NCBI RefSeq assembly: GCF_003576645.1
Contig: NC_044917.1
Location: 21,154,405-21,218,404 of the forward strand
Direction of reading: 5' to 3'
Source of the DNA: Ipomoea triloba
Taxonomy: Eukaryota; Streptophyta; Magnoliopsida; Solanales; Convolvulaceae
DNA: 64,000 nucleotides
Positions 43,799 through 55,316 of the stretch are shown piece by piece; position 1 is the first letter of the stretch; every line of letters begins with the position of its first letter. The position numbers and the translations under genes are program-made. A model generated the notes under the pieces. That model did no database searches. It had not been told where the DNA came from and saw nothing but the letters and a program-made list of their open reading frames with translations.

Positions 43799-46354
43799 TC
43801 AACCCAATTCTATCATTCCCAATTCTAACCTTAGTTGAGAGAATCTATTTTCACATAACGCCTTTGTGAAAATATCTGCTAGTTGCTCCTCCGTTGCAAC
43901 ATATTCCAAAGTTATATCCTTTTTCTCAACATGGTCTCGGATGAAGTGATACTTGATATCAATATGTTTTGTCCTTGAGTGTAACACTGGATTTTGAGTA
44001 ATGGCTATGGCACTAGTGTTGTCACACTTGATCTTAACCTCTTTACATTCAACACCATAATCCAGTAATTGTTGCTTCATCCATAAAATCTGAGCACAAC
44101 AACTTCCAGCTGCTACATATTCTGCCTCAGCGGTACTTGTAGCTACCGAATGTTGTTTCTTGCTAAACCATGAGACAAGTCTCCCACCTAGAAACTGACA
44201 TGTCCCAGATGTGCTCTTTCGATCAATTTTGCAACCGGCAAAGTCCGCATCTGAATATCCCATAAGTTCGAAAGATCCACCTTTCGAATACCAAAGTCCA
44301 ACACTTTGCGTACCCTTGAGATATCTAAGGATCTTTTTAGATGCATTGAGGTGACTTTCCTTAGGACTTGCCTGAAATCTAGCACATACACCTACTGCAA
44401 AGGATATATCTGGTCTACTAGCAGTTATATAAAGAAGAGATCCGATGATACCTCGATACGTAGTTTGATTGACCTCTCGACCTTCACTGTCAACGTCGAT
44501 GAGTAGAGAGGTTCCCATAGGCACTTTGACTGAAGACTTCCCTTCTATATTGTATTTCCTGAGCAGATCCTTGGTGTATTTTTCCTGGTTGATGAAAATA
44601 CCTTCCTTAAGCTGTCTCACTTGTAATCCAAGGAAGTAGTTGAGTTCTCCCATCATGCTCATCTCGAACTTCCATTTCATCAAACTAGAGAACTTCTCGC
44701 ATAAGTCTGGATTGGTGCTCCCAAAAATGATATCATCCACATAGATTTTCACCAATAAGATATGATCCCCATCCTTAATTCTGAACAATGTTTTGTCCAC
44801 TAGGCCTTTGGTGAACCCACACTGAAGTAGAAACGAGGATAAGGTATCATACCAAGCTCTCGGAGCTTGTTTCAAGCCGTAAAGTGCCTTCTTCAACTTG
44901 TATACTTTGTCAGCTCCCACGTCCTTCAAGAAACCCGGAGGTTGTTCAACGTACACCTCTTCTTCAAGAAGTCCGTTCAGAAAAGCGCTCTTGACATCCA
45001 TTTGATATACTTTGAAGTCTTTGAAGGCGGCATATGCGAGAAAGATGCGTATGGCTTCGAGACGTGCCACCGGAGCGAAGGTTTCATCAAAATCTATTCC
45101 TTCCTCTTGGCAGTATCCTTTAGCAACAAGTCTGGCCTTGTTCCTAACAATAACTCCATCTTCATTCATCTTGTTTCTGAACACCCACTTTGTTCCAATG
45201 ACATTCTGATGATGAGGTCTCGGAACTAGTTCCCAAACATCATTCCTCTCAAACTGATGAAGTTCCTCTTGCATGGCTTGCACCCAATCTGGATCGCTTA
45301 GAGCCTCATCAATTACCTTAGGCTCTATTTGAGATAGAAAGCAAGCAAGCATGCTTTCTCTGTATGCTGATCTGGTTCGAACTTTGTCACGTACCTCTCC
45401 AATCACTTGATCAGCGGGGTGACTTCTCAGCCATCTTAGATCGGGTTGTGGCTCCTCAGTTGACTCCTCGGTTGTTGGTTGGGATGTGGGTTGATCATTT
45501 GTGATCTGGATTGGATCAACTGAGTCAAGAGCATTCTTCTTTGTAGTCTCTTCATCATCTGATTCTAACTGGAGTTCTGCTACGTCTCGAATTATCGACT
45601 GCTTCCCATCGAGAGGTAAGTCTGATCTCTCGATTGTTTCCGGCTGAACTTCCTTAGGATTTTCAGCTGCTTCCATTGACTTTGATGGTTGATTGGTTGA
45701 TGCTTCATCATCAAAAGAGACATGTAAAGATTCCTCAACCACCAATCTCCACTTGTTGAAGACTCTGAATGCTTTACTTGTCGATGAGTATCCCAGAAAT
45801 ACTCCACCGTCTGCCTTTTCGTCAAAGGCTCGTAGCTGAGTCTTTCCATTGTTGTGGACATAGCATTTGCATCCGAATGTGTGAAAGTAGCTTACATTCG
45901 GTTTCCTCCCATTCCACAACTCATATGGAGTCTTTCCAACTCCTTTCACGATCAAGGACTGATTTTGGGTATAGCACACTGTGTTGACTGCTTCTGCCCA
46001 AAATCCTTGTGATATATTGGCTTGTGAGAGCATGATCCTTGCAGCTTCCTTGAGAGTTCTGTTCCTCCTTTCAGCAACGCCGTTCTGTTGAGGTGATCGA
46101 GCAGCTGGCAACTGATGATGGATCCCGTTCTCGTTGTAGTAGCTCTCGATCACTTGGTTAACGAACTCTCCACCTTGATCTGACCGAATCTTGAGTATCG
46201 AGACATCCTTTTCAACTTGAACTTGCCTCAAAAGATTGATTAGGGCAATTTTTGTCTCGCTTTTCTTGGTTAAGAACACGGTCCAGGTGAATCTTGTGTA
46301 GTCATCTACTACCACAAGAGGATTTGATCTATTTGCTACGTTGACATGCCTCAC
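43799..46354 (-). pseudogene. Copia pol: integrase, reverse transcriptase, RNase H (851 codons open)
   Basis: Integrase core with SDQGGEF (Asp59) and [10 protein letters not shown] (Glu95), exactly 35 residues apart, then [13 protein letters not shown]. Reverse transcriptase: [44 protein letters not shown] and active site YVDDI at residues 538-542. RNase [42 protein letters not shown]. The RT-RNase H part looks intact. The 5' edge is damaged: a deletion fuses the zinc-binding end to VVVDDYTRF and removes the segment that normally carries the first catalytic Asp (HMDLFGP-type), and the frame shifts at that point. Confidence 0.93.
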
Positions 46355-46860
46355 AAATCTTGTCCTTTCGAAACGTGACTTTGGGCAGTCCTTCTACTAG
46401 GTTCCTCTTGGTAAGCTTGTTGATAGTTTTGAAGTTTAGGTGACTGAGCTTACTATGCCAATCCCAGCATAAGTCCTCTTTGCTCCTTGCTAGCATACAT
46501 AGGGATGGTTTGGCAGATCTCCAATCCACTATGTACATGTTTCCTTTCCTTGCTGCTTCCAAGACGACTTCGAGAGATTGCTCTTGTATGATCCGGCACT
46601 TGCTTTTGGTGAAGATAACTTTGTAGCCCTTGTCACAGAATTGGCTCGTGCTAAGGAGATTGAACTTGAGTCCTTCAACGTAGGACACCTCCTTGATCAC
46701 TAATTCATTTTTATGAATCTCACCAACAGCCTTCGTGCGTCCTTTCTTCTCGTTGTCTCCAAATGTCACCAAGGGACCTTCGATAGGATGGATGTTCCTA
46801 GCAGAGTTAGATTTCCCGTCATATGTCTCGAACATCCACTATCAATGAACCATACGTCCC
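46329..46860 (-). pseudogene. Copia protease and GAG-pre-integrase
   Basis: The protease active site WFIDSGCSRHMTGN is readable just before a frameshift near 46800; the following frame has GPLVTFGDNEKK, LKFNLLSTSQFCDKGYKV and the zinc-binding pre-integrase part (WHSKLSHLNFKTI ... ICEACQRSK). The frame ends where the integrase deletion begins. Confidence 0.88.
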
Positions 46861-46878
46861 TGGTGTCCTGCATGCAGA

Positions 46879-47817
46879 TCAAGTAGATTTAGGTACCAAA
46901 ACTTTGGGTCCTAGTTGGTTAGTAAGTTTAGGCATCCATTTATACCTCGGGCCCATTAATCCAGGCCTAGGTGCAATGTAGCCATTATACGATTGATAAT
47001 CATAAGGAATGCTAGCAAAGACTCTAGGCCTTTTAGGTGCATAGATCAGTTTAGGTTGAGGCATGACCTCGAATTTACGCACCATGCCCTTCATAGCCTG
47101 TTTGGTCACGTGGTACCGTTGAAACTGAGGTTTATTCCACGGTTCATATTCTTGTGACCAATCCTCATCGGATGGGTAGTGTCTGCCTTCCTCTATCCGT
47201 GAGTTCCTATTTCTATGGATCTTAGACCTTCCATATTTGCCTTGAGGCGCATTATATGGAATGCAGCTTCTCTTGTACTCGGAATGGCCTTGCGAGAGAT
47301 AGCTAGGTGATCTCTCGATATTGTTAACCCGGCCATTCTTCGTAGCTTTCCTATACTTTCCATTGCTGGTGTATAGGGACGGTTTGTGAATAGCTACTCT
47401 GGTCTTTTCGGATGGTCCTTTATGACCCTTATTCGGTTTGGGTTGAGATCCTCTATTGTTTGAAGTTCCCAAACCGTTGGTCTGCTTATCTCTCGAGAGA
47501 CAGTTCTGATTGAACCCTAGTCCGGTTCTATCATTTGTAGGTCTATGATCATTTACCATTTTTTCCATAGCTTTGGAGGAATTAGTATATGATGCAATAA
47601 CCTCTCTAAGATTAAGCTCTCTAGTCTCTCGAGCTTTGCACTCTTCCTTAAGTTGGATTATTTCAGCTTCTAAGTTGCTTACTTTGAGAGTTAGCTCTGA
47701 GTTCTCTTTCGAGACATTCTTAAGCATTTCTCTTTCAGCAATTAGTCTGCTGTTTTCTTCCAGAACTTTAGCATGAGTGCTATTAGCGATGTTGAGGTCC
47801 CTCCTAAGTAATTCCAT
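46879..47817 (-). pseudogene. Copia gag, C-terminal part
   Basis: Coiled coil (LEENSRLIAEREMLKNVSKE, KVSNLEAEIIQLKEECKARE), a basic middle and a SIRE-like tail (GLMGPRYKWMPKL). The frame is open upstream to about 47861, where it meets the truncated LTR, so the N-terminal half of gag is missing. No CCHC knuckle was seen. It stops at 46879 before the protease. Confidence 0.75.
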
Positions 47818-47866
47818 GGTCTCGAAGGGATCCTCATCGCTTCTAAAAGAAGAACATTGAGAAGTA

Positions 47867-49266
47867 GAGATAGGTTAGCGAGAGATAAAAGCAGAAAGTA
47901 AATGCGAGAGAGATTTTTAAGTGGTTCCCCGCCTACGTCCACTCTTCTTCTAGAAACTCCCTAGAAGGATTGCACTAAAACTTCCCTTTTTAGTACAATT
48001 AGCACTAAAGAGATTTTTAGCGCTTGAGCTTTGATCACAAAGCCCACCTCAAGCCTCAGGTTTTTCGCCCCGTTTCTTGTTACTCCACCTTTCGAGCACT
48101 TGAGCTTTGATCACCAAGCCCGCCTCAAGCCTCAGGATCTTCACAAGACAGCTCCCAGGTTGCTCCGCCTCTTCTTGCCTTCTCCAAAGCAAGGTTGTTC
48201 CGGTTGTCACAGCTTGTGTGTAACAATCTCCAATCTGACCAAAAGCTTTCGTTGAATGATCTTCCTTGTAGTAGTTGAAGCTTTGTAACTCTCTCAAACA
48301 CTAAGATGTGTTTTCTCGCAGTTGTGAATATCAAGGATGATATTCCAGATTAAGCACTTGCACTTTGAACGTTTGAATTAGACACCTCTTTCTTATCGAT
48401 CAATTCACTAACTCTTTTCTGCTTGTGTCTTCACGCCCTTGTATATGAGAGTTGAGGAATAATTCCGTTGGAGGGAAAATTATTCCGTTTGAAATCTGTC
48501 TCCCATGCTGATCATGGGACTTGCATATTTTTAGCATATTTCATGGAGTGGTGGTCTTGTAACTTGAGCCTTTTGTCTTGTAGTGAATATCCCATATTCC
48601 ACTATCTTGAGTCCATGCTCCACTTACTTCTTTTGGCAAAAGTTACTCTTTTTATATTCCCATTGATCCTCATTTTAGGGAATAAGACCGACCTTGGATT
48701 GGTGCACTTTCTATCCGTTTGTTGTGGAATTCTGACGTGGCATCCACTTCCGGCTGTTCTAAGCTCCCATAATATTCTTTCGGCACCTCCTTAATATTTT
48801 ATCTCCATGATATTCTTCTTCTCCAAACTTAGATTACTTTTATCCATGCGTGTTGACTGCCATTCAGTCCTTTGGAGAAGTACCAGTTCATCGAGACCAA
48901 TGTTGATGTCTCGACTACTTGATGTCTCATTCCTATGTCTCGAACTGGATTGATGTCTCGAGAGATTCCATCTCTCGAACTCTGCTTATGTCTCGAGACT
49001 TAGTTGATGTCTCGCAGACCCTTATTCCTCCAGTGATGTCTCGTGCCTTCTTCTGATCTATCTATAAGCTTACAACACGAAACTTCTAAGATGTTCAAAC
49101 AAGTTTACCTTAAGCTTAAATATTTCCCGAGTTGAGCTCAATTACCCGGTTGTATTTTCGCTCTTAGTTTCTTGTCGAACTTACAAGTATTTCCTATCTA
49201 TCGAGACTTAGGGGATTGTGAATTACATTTGGTATCAACAAAACCTATTACAATATGTTCCTAACA
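47867..49266 (-). repeat. Truncated 5' LTR of the SIRE-like copia
   Basis: Homologous to 36833-38224 of the 3' LTR. The counterpart of the 231 bp at 36602-36832, plus the primer-binding site and leader, is absent, and gag coding begins directly at the break. Confidence 0.9.
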
Positions 49267-49271
49267 GACAT

Positions 49272-50572
49272 AAGAAATCTGATAGCTGCATGATCAGTAT
49301 GAATGATGACCTTTGACATTAAGAGATATGATCTAAATTTATCTAACGCAAACACGATTGCAAACAGTTCTTCCTCGGTCGTGGTATAAGTTTGCTGCGG
49401 CTTAGTCAACATTCGACTAGCATAGGCGATAGGCTGAAATTTCTTATCATTTTTCTACCCTAGCACAACTCCAACAGCGAAATTGCTTGCGTCACACATC
49501 AACTCAAAGGGTTGATCCCATTTTGGTCCTACAGGGATTGGAGTATGTACCATGGCATCCTTTAAATTCTGGAATGCTTTCATTGCGTCCTTGTTTAATT
49601 CAAACACTGCGTCCTTTTCCAACAGTTTGGTCAACGGTCTTGCGATTTTCGAGAAGTCTTTAATAAATCTTCTATAAAATCCCACATGTCCCAAGAAACT
49701 TCTTAGAGATGTCACGTTGTGCGGTGGTGATAAGGTTTCAATAATTGCTGTTTTAGCTCTGTCAACCTCAATGCCTTTTTTTGAAATTTTATGTCCAAGC
49801 ACAATCCCTTCTGTGACCATATAATAGCATTTTCCCATGATAATGCTAGATTCATTTGCTGGCATCGTTCCAAAACTTTTTCCAAATTTCCAAGGCATTC
49901 TTCAAAAGTTTCCCCGAAAATTGTGAAATCGTCCATGAAAACTTCCATGAAATCGCCAATGAAATCTTCAAAAATAGCCAACATGCAACGCATAAAGGTG
50001 GCAGGGGCGTTACAGAGACCAAATGGCATTCTCCTGTAAGCAAATGTACCAAACGGACAAGTGAATGTTGTTTTCTCTTGATCCTCCAAGGCTACTGGAA
50101 TTTGAAAGTATCCGCTCATTCCATCCAAGAAACAGTAGTAACTGTACCCGCTTACTCTTTCAATCATTTGATCTATAAAAGGCAATGGAAAGTGGTCCTT
50201 ACGGGTGGCTTCGTTGAGCTTTCTATAGTCAATACAGACTTTACGGGTGGCTTCGTTGAGCTTTCTATAGTCAATACAGACTCTCCGGGTGGCTTCGTTG
50301 AGCTTTCTATAGTCAATACAGACTCTCCATCCAGTTATCTTTCTCTTTCTATAGTCAATACAGACTCTCCATCCAGTTATCTTTCTTGTAGGAATCAGAA
50401 TACAGACTCTCCATCCAGTTATCTTTCTTGTAGGAATCAGTTCCTTGTTATCATTCTCAGTGACTGTGATTCCTCCTTTCTTTGGTACTACATGAGTTGG
50501 ACTGACCCATGTGCTGTCTGAAATAGGGTAGATCATCCCGACATCCATAAGTTTGATCACCTCGTTTTTCAC
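49272..50572 (-). pseudogene. Gypsy reverse transcriptase and RNase H, N-terminal part
   Basis: RT blocks: KNEVIKLMDVGMIYPISDS, WVSPTHVVPKKGG, WRVCIDYRKLNEATRK, FCPFGTFAYRRMPFGLCNA-type core and active site FMDDFTIFG, then RNase H start (FELMCDASNFAVGVVLG). A frameshift near 49840 and a stop at about 49455 break it. The WRVCIDYRKLNEATRK segment is copied several times (50201-50440, described separately). Confidence 0.92.
50201..50440 (-). repeat. 42-bp staggered tandem duplications, zone B (RT domain)
   Basis: Three different windows repeat with period 42: one starting acgggtggcttcg at 50201, 50243 and (first base changed) 50285; one starting ctttctatagtc at 50303 and 50345; one starting aatacagactctcc at 50357 and 50399. 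Each is 14 codons, so the frame stays open and the protein repeats GWRVCIDYRK/CIDYRKLNEATR. Confidence 0.9.
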
Positions 50573-50675
50573 GACTTCAAATGTGTTCGGGTTAAGTCAA
50601 CGCTGTGGTTGCGCCATAGGTTTGGATCCTTCTTCCAATAGAATTTTATGTGTGCAAATGGCCGGATTAATCCCC

Positions 50676-50905
50676 TTCAAGTCAGTCATCTTCCAACCTA
50701 TAGCTTCTTTGTTTCCCTTCAAGTCAGTCATCTTCCAACCTATAGCTTCTTTGTTTCTTTTCAAGTCAGTCATCTTCCAACCTATAGCTTCTTTGTTTCT
50801 TTTCAAGTCAGTCATCTTCCAACCTATAGCTTCTTTGTTTCTTTTCAACACTGTTATCAGTTAACCTATAGCTTCTTTGTTTCTTTTCAACACTGTTATC
50901 AGTTA
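50676..50905 (-). repeat. 42-bp tandem duplications, zone A (upstream of RT)
   Basis: Four copies of a unit starting ttcaagtcagtcatcttcca (50676, 50718, 50760, 50802), then a second, overlapping 42-bp window ending in aacactgttatcagtt that occurs twice. The protein repeats WKMTDLKRNKEAIG. Confidence 0.92.
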
Positions 50906-51394
50906 TTCTTTTTGTCTTTCAGAAAGATCTGTCGCGATAACAACTGGTAATTCTTTCCCTGTTCCTAAATAGGCATACTCAAGATGAGCAGGTAGAGGTT
51001 TTAATTCTCCTTCATGCATTATCTCATCGTCTTCTTTCCTATTCTCATTTTCATCATCATATTCCTCCTTAAATTCATCAAATTCATCCCCTTCCTTTCC
51101 AACCATTTCCTCCGAGACTTCACTAACAGAGTTTATATTCTCAACAAATTCAGAAACACAATCATTATCAAGCAAATTAAAACGATCGACCTCTCGGTGT
51201 AAAGCAATATGTAAAGAATTAAGTTCATGCTCATAAGTACTTTCATTATAACTCTTAGTACCTATGGGACATTCCAAATTAAAATCATGCCTCTTAGCTT
51301 TGGGTACTTCACACAGATAATCAATTTCATCATGCACATAATCATCGAAAAAGCATTCATCACCATCTAAGGGGTATTTCATAATTTTGGTCAC
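50906..51394 (-). pseudogene. Gypsy protease-RT linker
   Basis: Acidic linker (FKEEYDDENENRKEDDE) ending in the conserved ELKPLPAHLEYAYLG and LPVVIATDLSERQ, as in Athila/Tat-type pol. It runs into stop codons at the start of the duplicated zone. Confidence 0.8.
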
Positions 51395-51417
51395 GTCGAA
51401 GCTAGAAGACTCATCTC

Positions 51418-52902
51418 CTACACGGATAACGAGTTTGCCTTCCCCACATCTATTAATGCTCTAGCAGTTGCCAAGAAAGGTCTGCCCAAGATGAAAGGAA
51501 TCTCCACATCTGGGTCCATATCTAAGATTACAAAATCCACTGGAAAAATAAATTTATCAACTCGAACTAAAACATCTTCCACTATACCCCTAGGGTATTT
51601 GGTGGATCGGTCAGCTAGTTGAATGCACATTCGTGTGGGCTTAAGAGTCCCTAGATTCAATTGTTTATATAATGCAAAGGGCATTAGATTAATGCTAGCA
51701 CCTAGGTCTGCCAAAGCTCTATTAAAAGTCGTTCCTCCTATATTACAAGGTATAGTAAAACTTCCAGGATCTTTTAATTTTCAAGGCACATCCTTATGTA
51801 ATATAGCAGAACATTCCTCTCCTAGCACAACAGTAGCAGTTTCAGCTAATCTCTTTTTATTAGATAGAAGATCTTTAAGGAATTTGGCATACCACGACAT
51901 TTCTCCTAGTGCATCGATGAATGGCATATCAACGTGTAATTGGCGTAGCATTTGTAGGAATTTGTCGTATTTGGCGTTGTCGATATCGGTGCAGAATCTC
52001 TGAGGGAACGGAAGTTTCGCTTTTGGCATAGGCGGTGGTTCTTGCGTGACTTCTTTTCCTTTCCGAGAAGGTTGTGGTTGTATTTCTTCCTTCCTGAGTT
52101 CTTCTTCAAGTGCTCGTTCGATTTGCGTTGAATTGGTGGTCTCTTCATTGTCCACTCTTGACTCTTCTGTCGGAATGGATTGCGGAGGAGGTGGAACAAT
52201 GTCTGGAAGTGCTCTTCCGCTTCTCAATGTTACGGCGTTCACATCTGTTTCTCCCTGAGATTGAATCATTTCCATAATCTTTGCGAGTGTGCTTTCAACC
52301 GTTTGAAGTGGTGAAAGTGTCTCGTGGCGTAGTTCTTGGATTTCTCCGAGCATCTCTTTAGTAATGGTCTCTTTAAGTCTGGCATTCTCCTCCCTCGTTT
52401 CTTGGATGAAATCCTTTAGGCGTTGCTCGAGGGTAATTTGGTTGCTTCCGGGTGAAAGAGGCTGCTCGGGGGAAGTAGAAGAATAGGCATATGCATTGGC
52501 TCTATCCACGTCCTCACCACGCGTGTGACTCAGCGTGGAATTGTTCCAGTGAGCTCCCACGCCGGCACACACGCGTGTGGACCTCGTGGCAGGATCATAG
52601 CCCGCAAAAATTTCAGGATTTGGACGGTTTAACTCGTTGAAATGCGTTGGAGGGTAATAAGGAGGTATCTCGTGAGGAGGATATCTCTGGGGTTGAAAAT
52701 GTTGTGTTACGTATGCTTGTTCATGGTAATAAGTTGGTGGAGGAGGTAGTGAGTATGGGAAAGAAGGTGGGTAAGGAAAATGGTAGTTATGATAATGCTG
52801 AGGTGGTGGGTATGAAGGTTGGGGTTGTGAAGGGTAGTAGGGATTTCTTCCGTATGGTATGTGATTATGGTAAGCTTGATCATTAGGCGGAGGTGGATCC
52901 AT
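51418..52902 (-). pseudogene. Gypsy gag C-terminus and protease
   Basis: Starts MDPPPPNDQ at 52902. A Pro/Tyr-rich region is followed by a helical segment, VNAVTLRSGRALPD, LPFPQRFCTDIDN and GEECSAIL, then the retropepsin: [24 protein letters not shown]-type [26 protein letters not shown] and [16 protein letters not shown]. An in-frame TGA lies at 51781-51783 and a frameshift near 51440. There is no clear capsid (Retrotrans_gag) domain or zinc knuckle between the primer-binding site and this frame, so the 5' gag may be deleted. A LTR-like module is embedded at about 52510-52590. Confidence 0.85.
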
Positions 52903-53102
52903 GATTCTATCGAAGAATTCCTGCAATCAAATTTTCAGGCAAAGAGCCGGAGCACAAGAGGTAGCTCCTTTTATAGATTAGCTTAAATGGTGTGTGGTTG
53001 GGTGCAGAAGTGTAATTGGTAATAAAGCAAGACAAAAGAAAAGAAAGTAAACAAGTTATCCAAACGATTCAAGATAGTAAAATTTTAAATTCACCGTTTG
53101 CC

Positions 53103-53121
53103 ATCCCCGGCAACGGCGCCA
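53103..53121 (-). promoter_or_regulatory. Primer-binding site (tRNA-Asp)
   Basis: Minus-strand TGGCGCCGTTGCCGGGGAT, the exact complement expected for plant tRNA-Asp, three bases from the 5' LTR. Confidence 0.92.
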
Positions 53122-53124
53122 TTT

Positions 53125-54465
53125 TGATGCTGTGAGCGTAGTGGAAGTGAATGTGAAGGTGGATGTGCGATATGGGGGGTGTTAAAACGAAGAGTCATAA
53201 ACTCCCCGAGTGTCGTATCTCTCGCGGATGGCAAATTGGAGAATATACGGCTTTGCTACCTTGGTTTGTTTGAATAACGTTAAGTTGGAGCATGTGGATA
53301 TTGGTAAAAAGGGAGTATTAAGAGGGCAAAGGTTGATAAAATGAAGAAGTAAGCAAAGGGAAATAAGGGCGGATGGGGCTAAGATATCATGGAGATTGGT
53401 TCAAAGAGCAAGGTAGAGTGTTGATTTCTATTGAGTCATGATTGAAGGAGCTTGGAACGTAGTCTTGAGTGGCGTCACACTCAAGCTCCCAATCCTCAGT
53501 CGGTTGGGGAATTTTATCGAACACTTTGTCTACAAGTTCCCTCCGGATCTCATCTTCTCAGATTGAGAGCGGGAGATGTGGGTAATGGGCTACATCTCTT
53601 TGCGATATCTCGCCAAAGAGATGATCCTATACTCTTGAAGAGATCGGGGCCCTCGATCTAACAAGATCACACAAAACTTACACACAAATTCAACATTCCC
53701 CAAAGAAATCAAACTCATTCATCAAATTAGATCATGAACACCAATCATCCATTCAATCTAGCTCCTATCCTAGGGATTAGCCTCTCATAGGCTTTAACAA
53801 CATCAAAGCATCAAAATAGAAAAGCATATCTACAAGATCAATATATAAAGCAAACAAATTTAAGGAAAAATGAAAGGTAAGAGGAAGCCAAAGAGAAAAC
53901 AAGTCTTTAATGAAAGAAGTTACCCAAAAGATCTTCAAAGCTATGGAGATCTAGTTCTCTTCTCCAAGGAGCTCCTCCTCTTCTCCTAATCCTATGTAAA
54001 CCTAACCTAAATTGTAGAATAGAAAAATGTGACCAAAAGACTCCTAAACCTAGCTGAAATGTCCCTTAAATACTAAAACATCGCGCAGATTTTCTGGTGC
54101 CGCCCCACGTCTGCCACATGCGTGTGGACTGGCGTGGACGGTTACTGGAATATTTCCACGCCAGCTCACACGCGTGTGAGGCTCGTGGGCGTGGTTTCTT
54201 CATTTTCGTTTCTTTTTATTGTTTCCGGTTTGGTCTTCGTGTGCTCCCATGTGGATTGATTCTTCCTTTCAATGGTTTACGCTCCTTTTCGGTTGATTTC
54301 AGCCTTCATTCCTGTGGGAATTCTTCAAAACACTCCGCACAGAACTTAATTGCAATTTGTTAGTAAAATACCATGTAAACACGTAATTGCACTCTCTAAG
54401 ACTTGTTTTTAGCAAGAAATCAACTTAATAAGTTATAGATAAATATGTACTTTTGGCGTCTATCA
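53125..54465 (-). repeat. 5' LTR of the gypsy element (1341 bp)
   Basis: Partner of 32288-33628. Ends tgatgctg/ctatca in plus orientation; flanked by gattt at 54466-54470. Confidence 0.95.
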
Positions 54466-54470
54466 GATTT

Positions 54471-55316
54471 TTAAGTGGTAGTTGATTAGGAGTTTGCTTC
54501 TACAATATTAATTCAAATTGGAATACTGTGGCCGTAGCTTTGATTAAGCATCTCTTAATGATTGGTTATCTCTTCAACATGATTTACTAACTTTTATTTC
54601 TCTAGGAACAAGATGAAATTACTACCGCAGTTTGTGTTGTTTAATTTGTCAATCAAATAATGTTTTATCCTATGGTCTTGAGTTGTGATTAATTGTGCTT
54701 TAATCTGGCCAATTTTAGCATAGGTTAATCTTTTGATGAGAATTATCGAGTATACACCATGCCTGATAATTCAATGCTCTGTAGAATAAAAAGATAAATG
54801 ATTTGGTTGTCTTGCTGAGTTATTTATTTGGTTCTTAAACCCGGGTATTCCGTAAGTTCTTCCAGGTTTAATGGATTTTAATCATTCGATTAAATGTCTT
54901 AAGCATATGAGTGATTAAAGCATGTGACTTGCTCTGAACGCCATACATAGTAGTCATATAGCAGTTAGAACGAACCCTTAATTGGTTGGCAATATTAAAC
55001 TTAAAATGCATAATTAGTAGTGGTAATTGATTCATGTTCCTAGCCTTTATTCTTTTGTTAGTCACTCTCTTGCTTTGTTGTTATTTTATTGTTTTCCCTG
55101 CTAGTTACTTAATTACCTGCTATCTCAATCTTGTTAGTGTTAATTATTTCATTTTTCCAAGTAATTTTACTAGTTTTGACTTTACTGCATTCAAGTTATT
55201 ATTTGCGAGTTATTCAATTGCATTGTATCAATTCCCTGTGGGATCGACCCTTGCTTTTGTACACTATCACTACACTGACTCGTGCACTTGCGAGGACTTA
55301 TTAAAATTGTCCATCA
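54471..55316 (+). mobile_element. Solo LTR, right part
   Basis: Continuation of 31620-32287. Ends with a gggatcgaccc...cgtgcacttgcg...ttgtccatca block. No clean 5-bp target duplication was found at its outer ends, so it may be more than a simple solo LTR. Confidence 0.6.

Larger units (their letters stand above)
36602..49266 (-). mobile_element. SIRE/Maximus-like Ty1/copia element, 12.7 kb
   Basis: TGTTGG...CTAACA ends with a perfect target duplication gacat (36597-36601 and 49267-49271) inside the gypsy RNase H. Order on the minus strand: truncated 5' LTR, gag, protease, integrase, RT, RNase H, a small frame, a long env-position frame, polypurine tract, complete 3' LTR. The LTRs show only about ten differences over their last 1.1 kb, so the insertion is recent. 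It is disabled by a deletion at its 5' end and another in the integrase. Confidence 0.93.
32288..54465 (-). mobile_element. Complete Athila/Tat-type Ty3/gypsy element, with a nested copia
   Basis: Two 1341-bp LTRs (53125-54465 at the 5' side, 32288-33628 at the 3' side), TGAT/ATCA ends, a tRNA-Asp primer-binding site at 53103-53121, a polypurine tract beside 33629 and a perfect target duplication gattt (32283-32287, 54466-54470). The LTRs differ by roughly 15-20 bases by eye. Order on the minus strand: gag, protease, RT, RNase H, integrase. Several coding breaks; RNase H is split by a copia at 36602-49266. Confidence 0.95.

Noticed and set aside
49856..50521. 221-codon plus-strand frame with repeats
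   Set aside because: Antisense shadow of the RT and its 42-bp duplications.
50201..50905. CRISPR-like array
   Set aside because: The 42-bp units are contiguous with no spacers and encode gypsy pol sequence; the DNA is plant nuclear.
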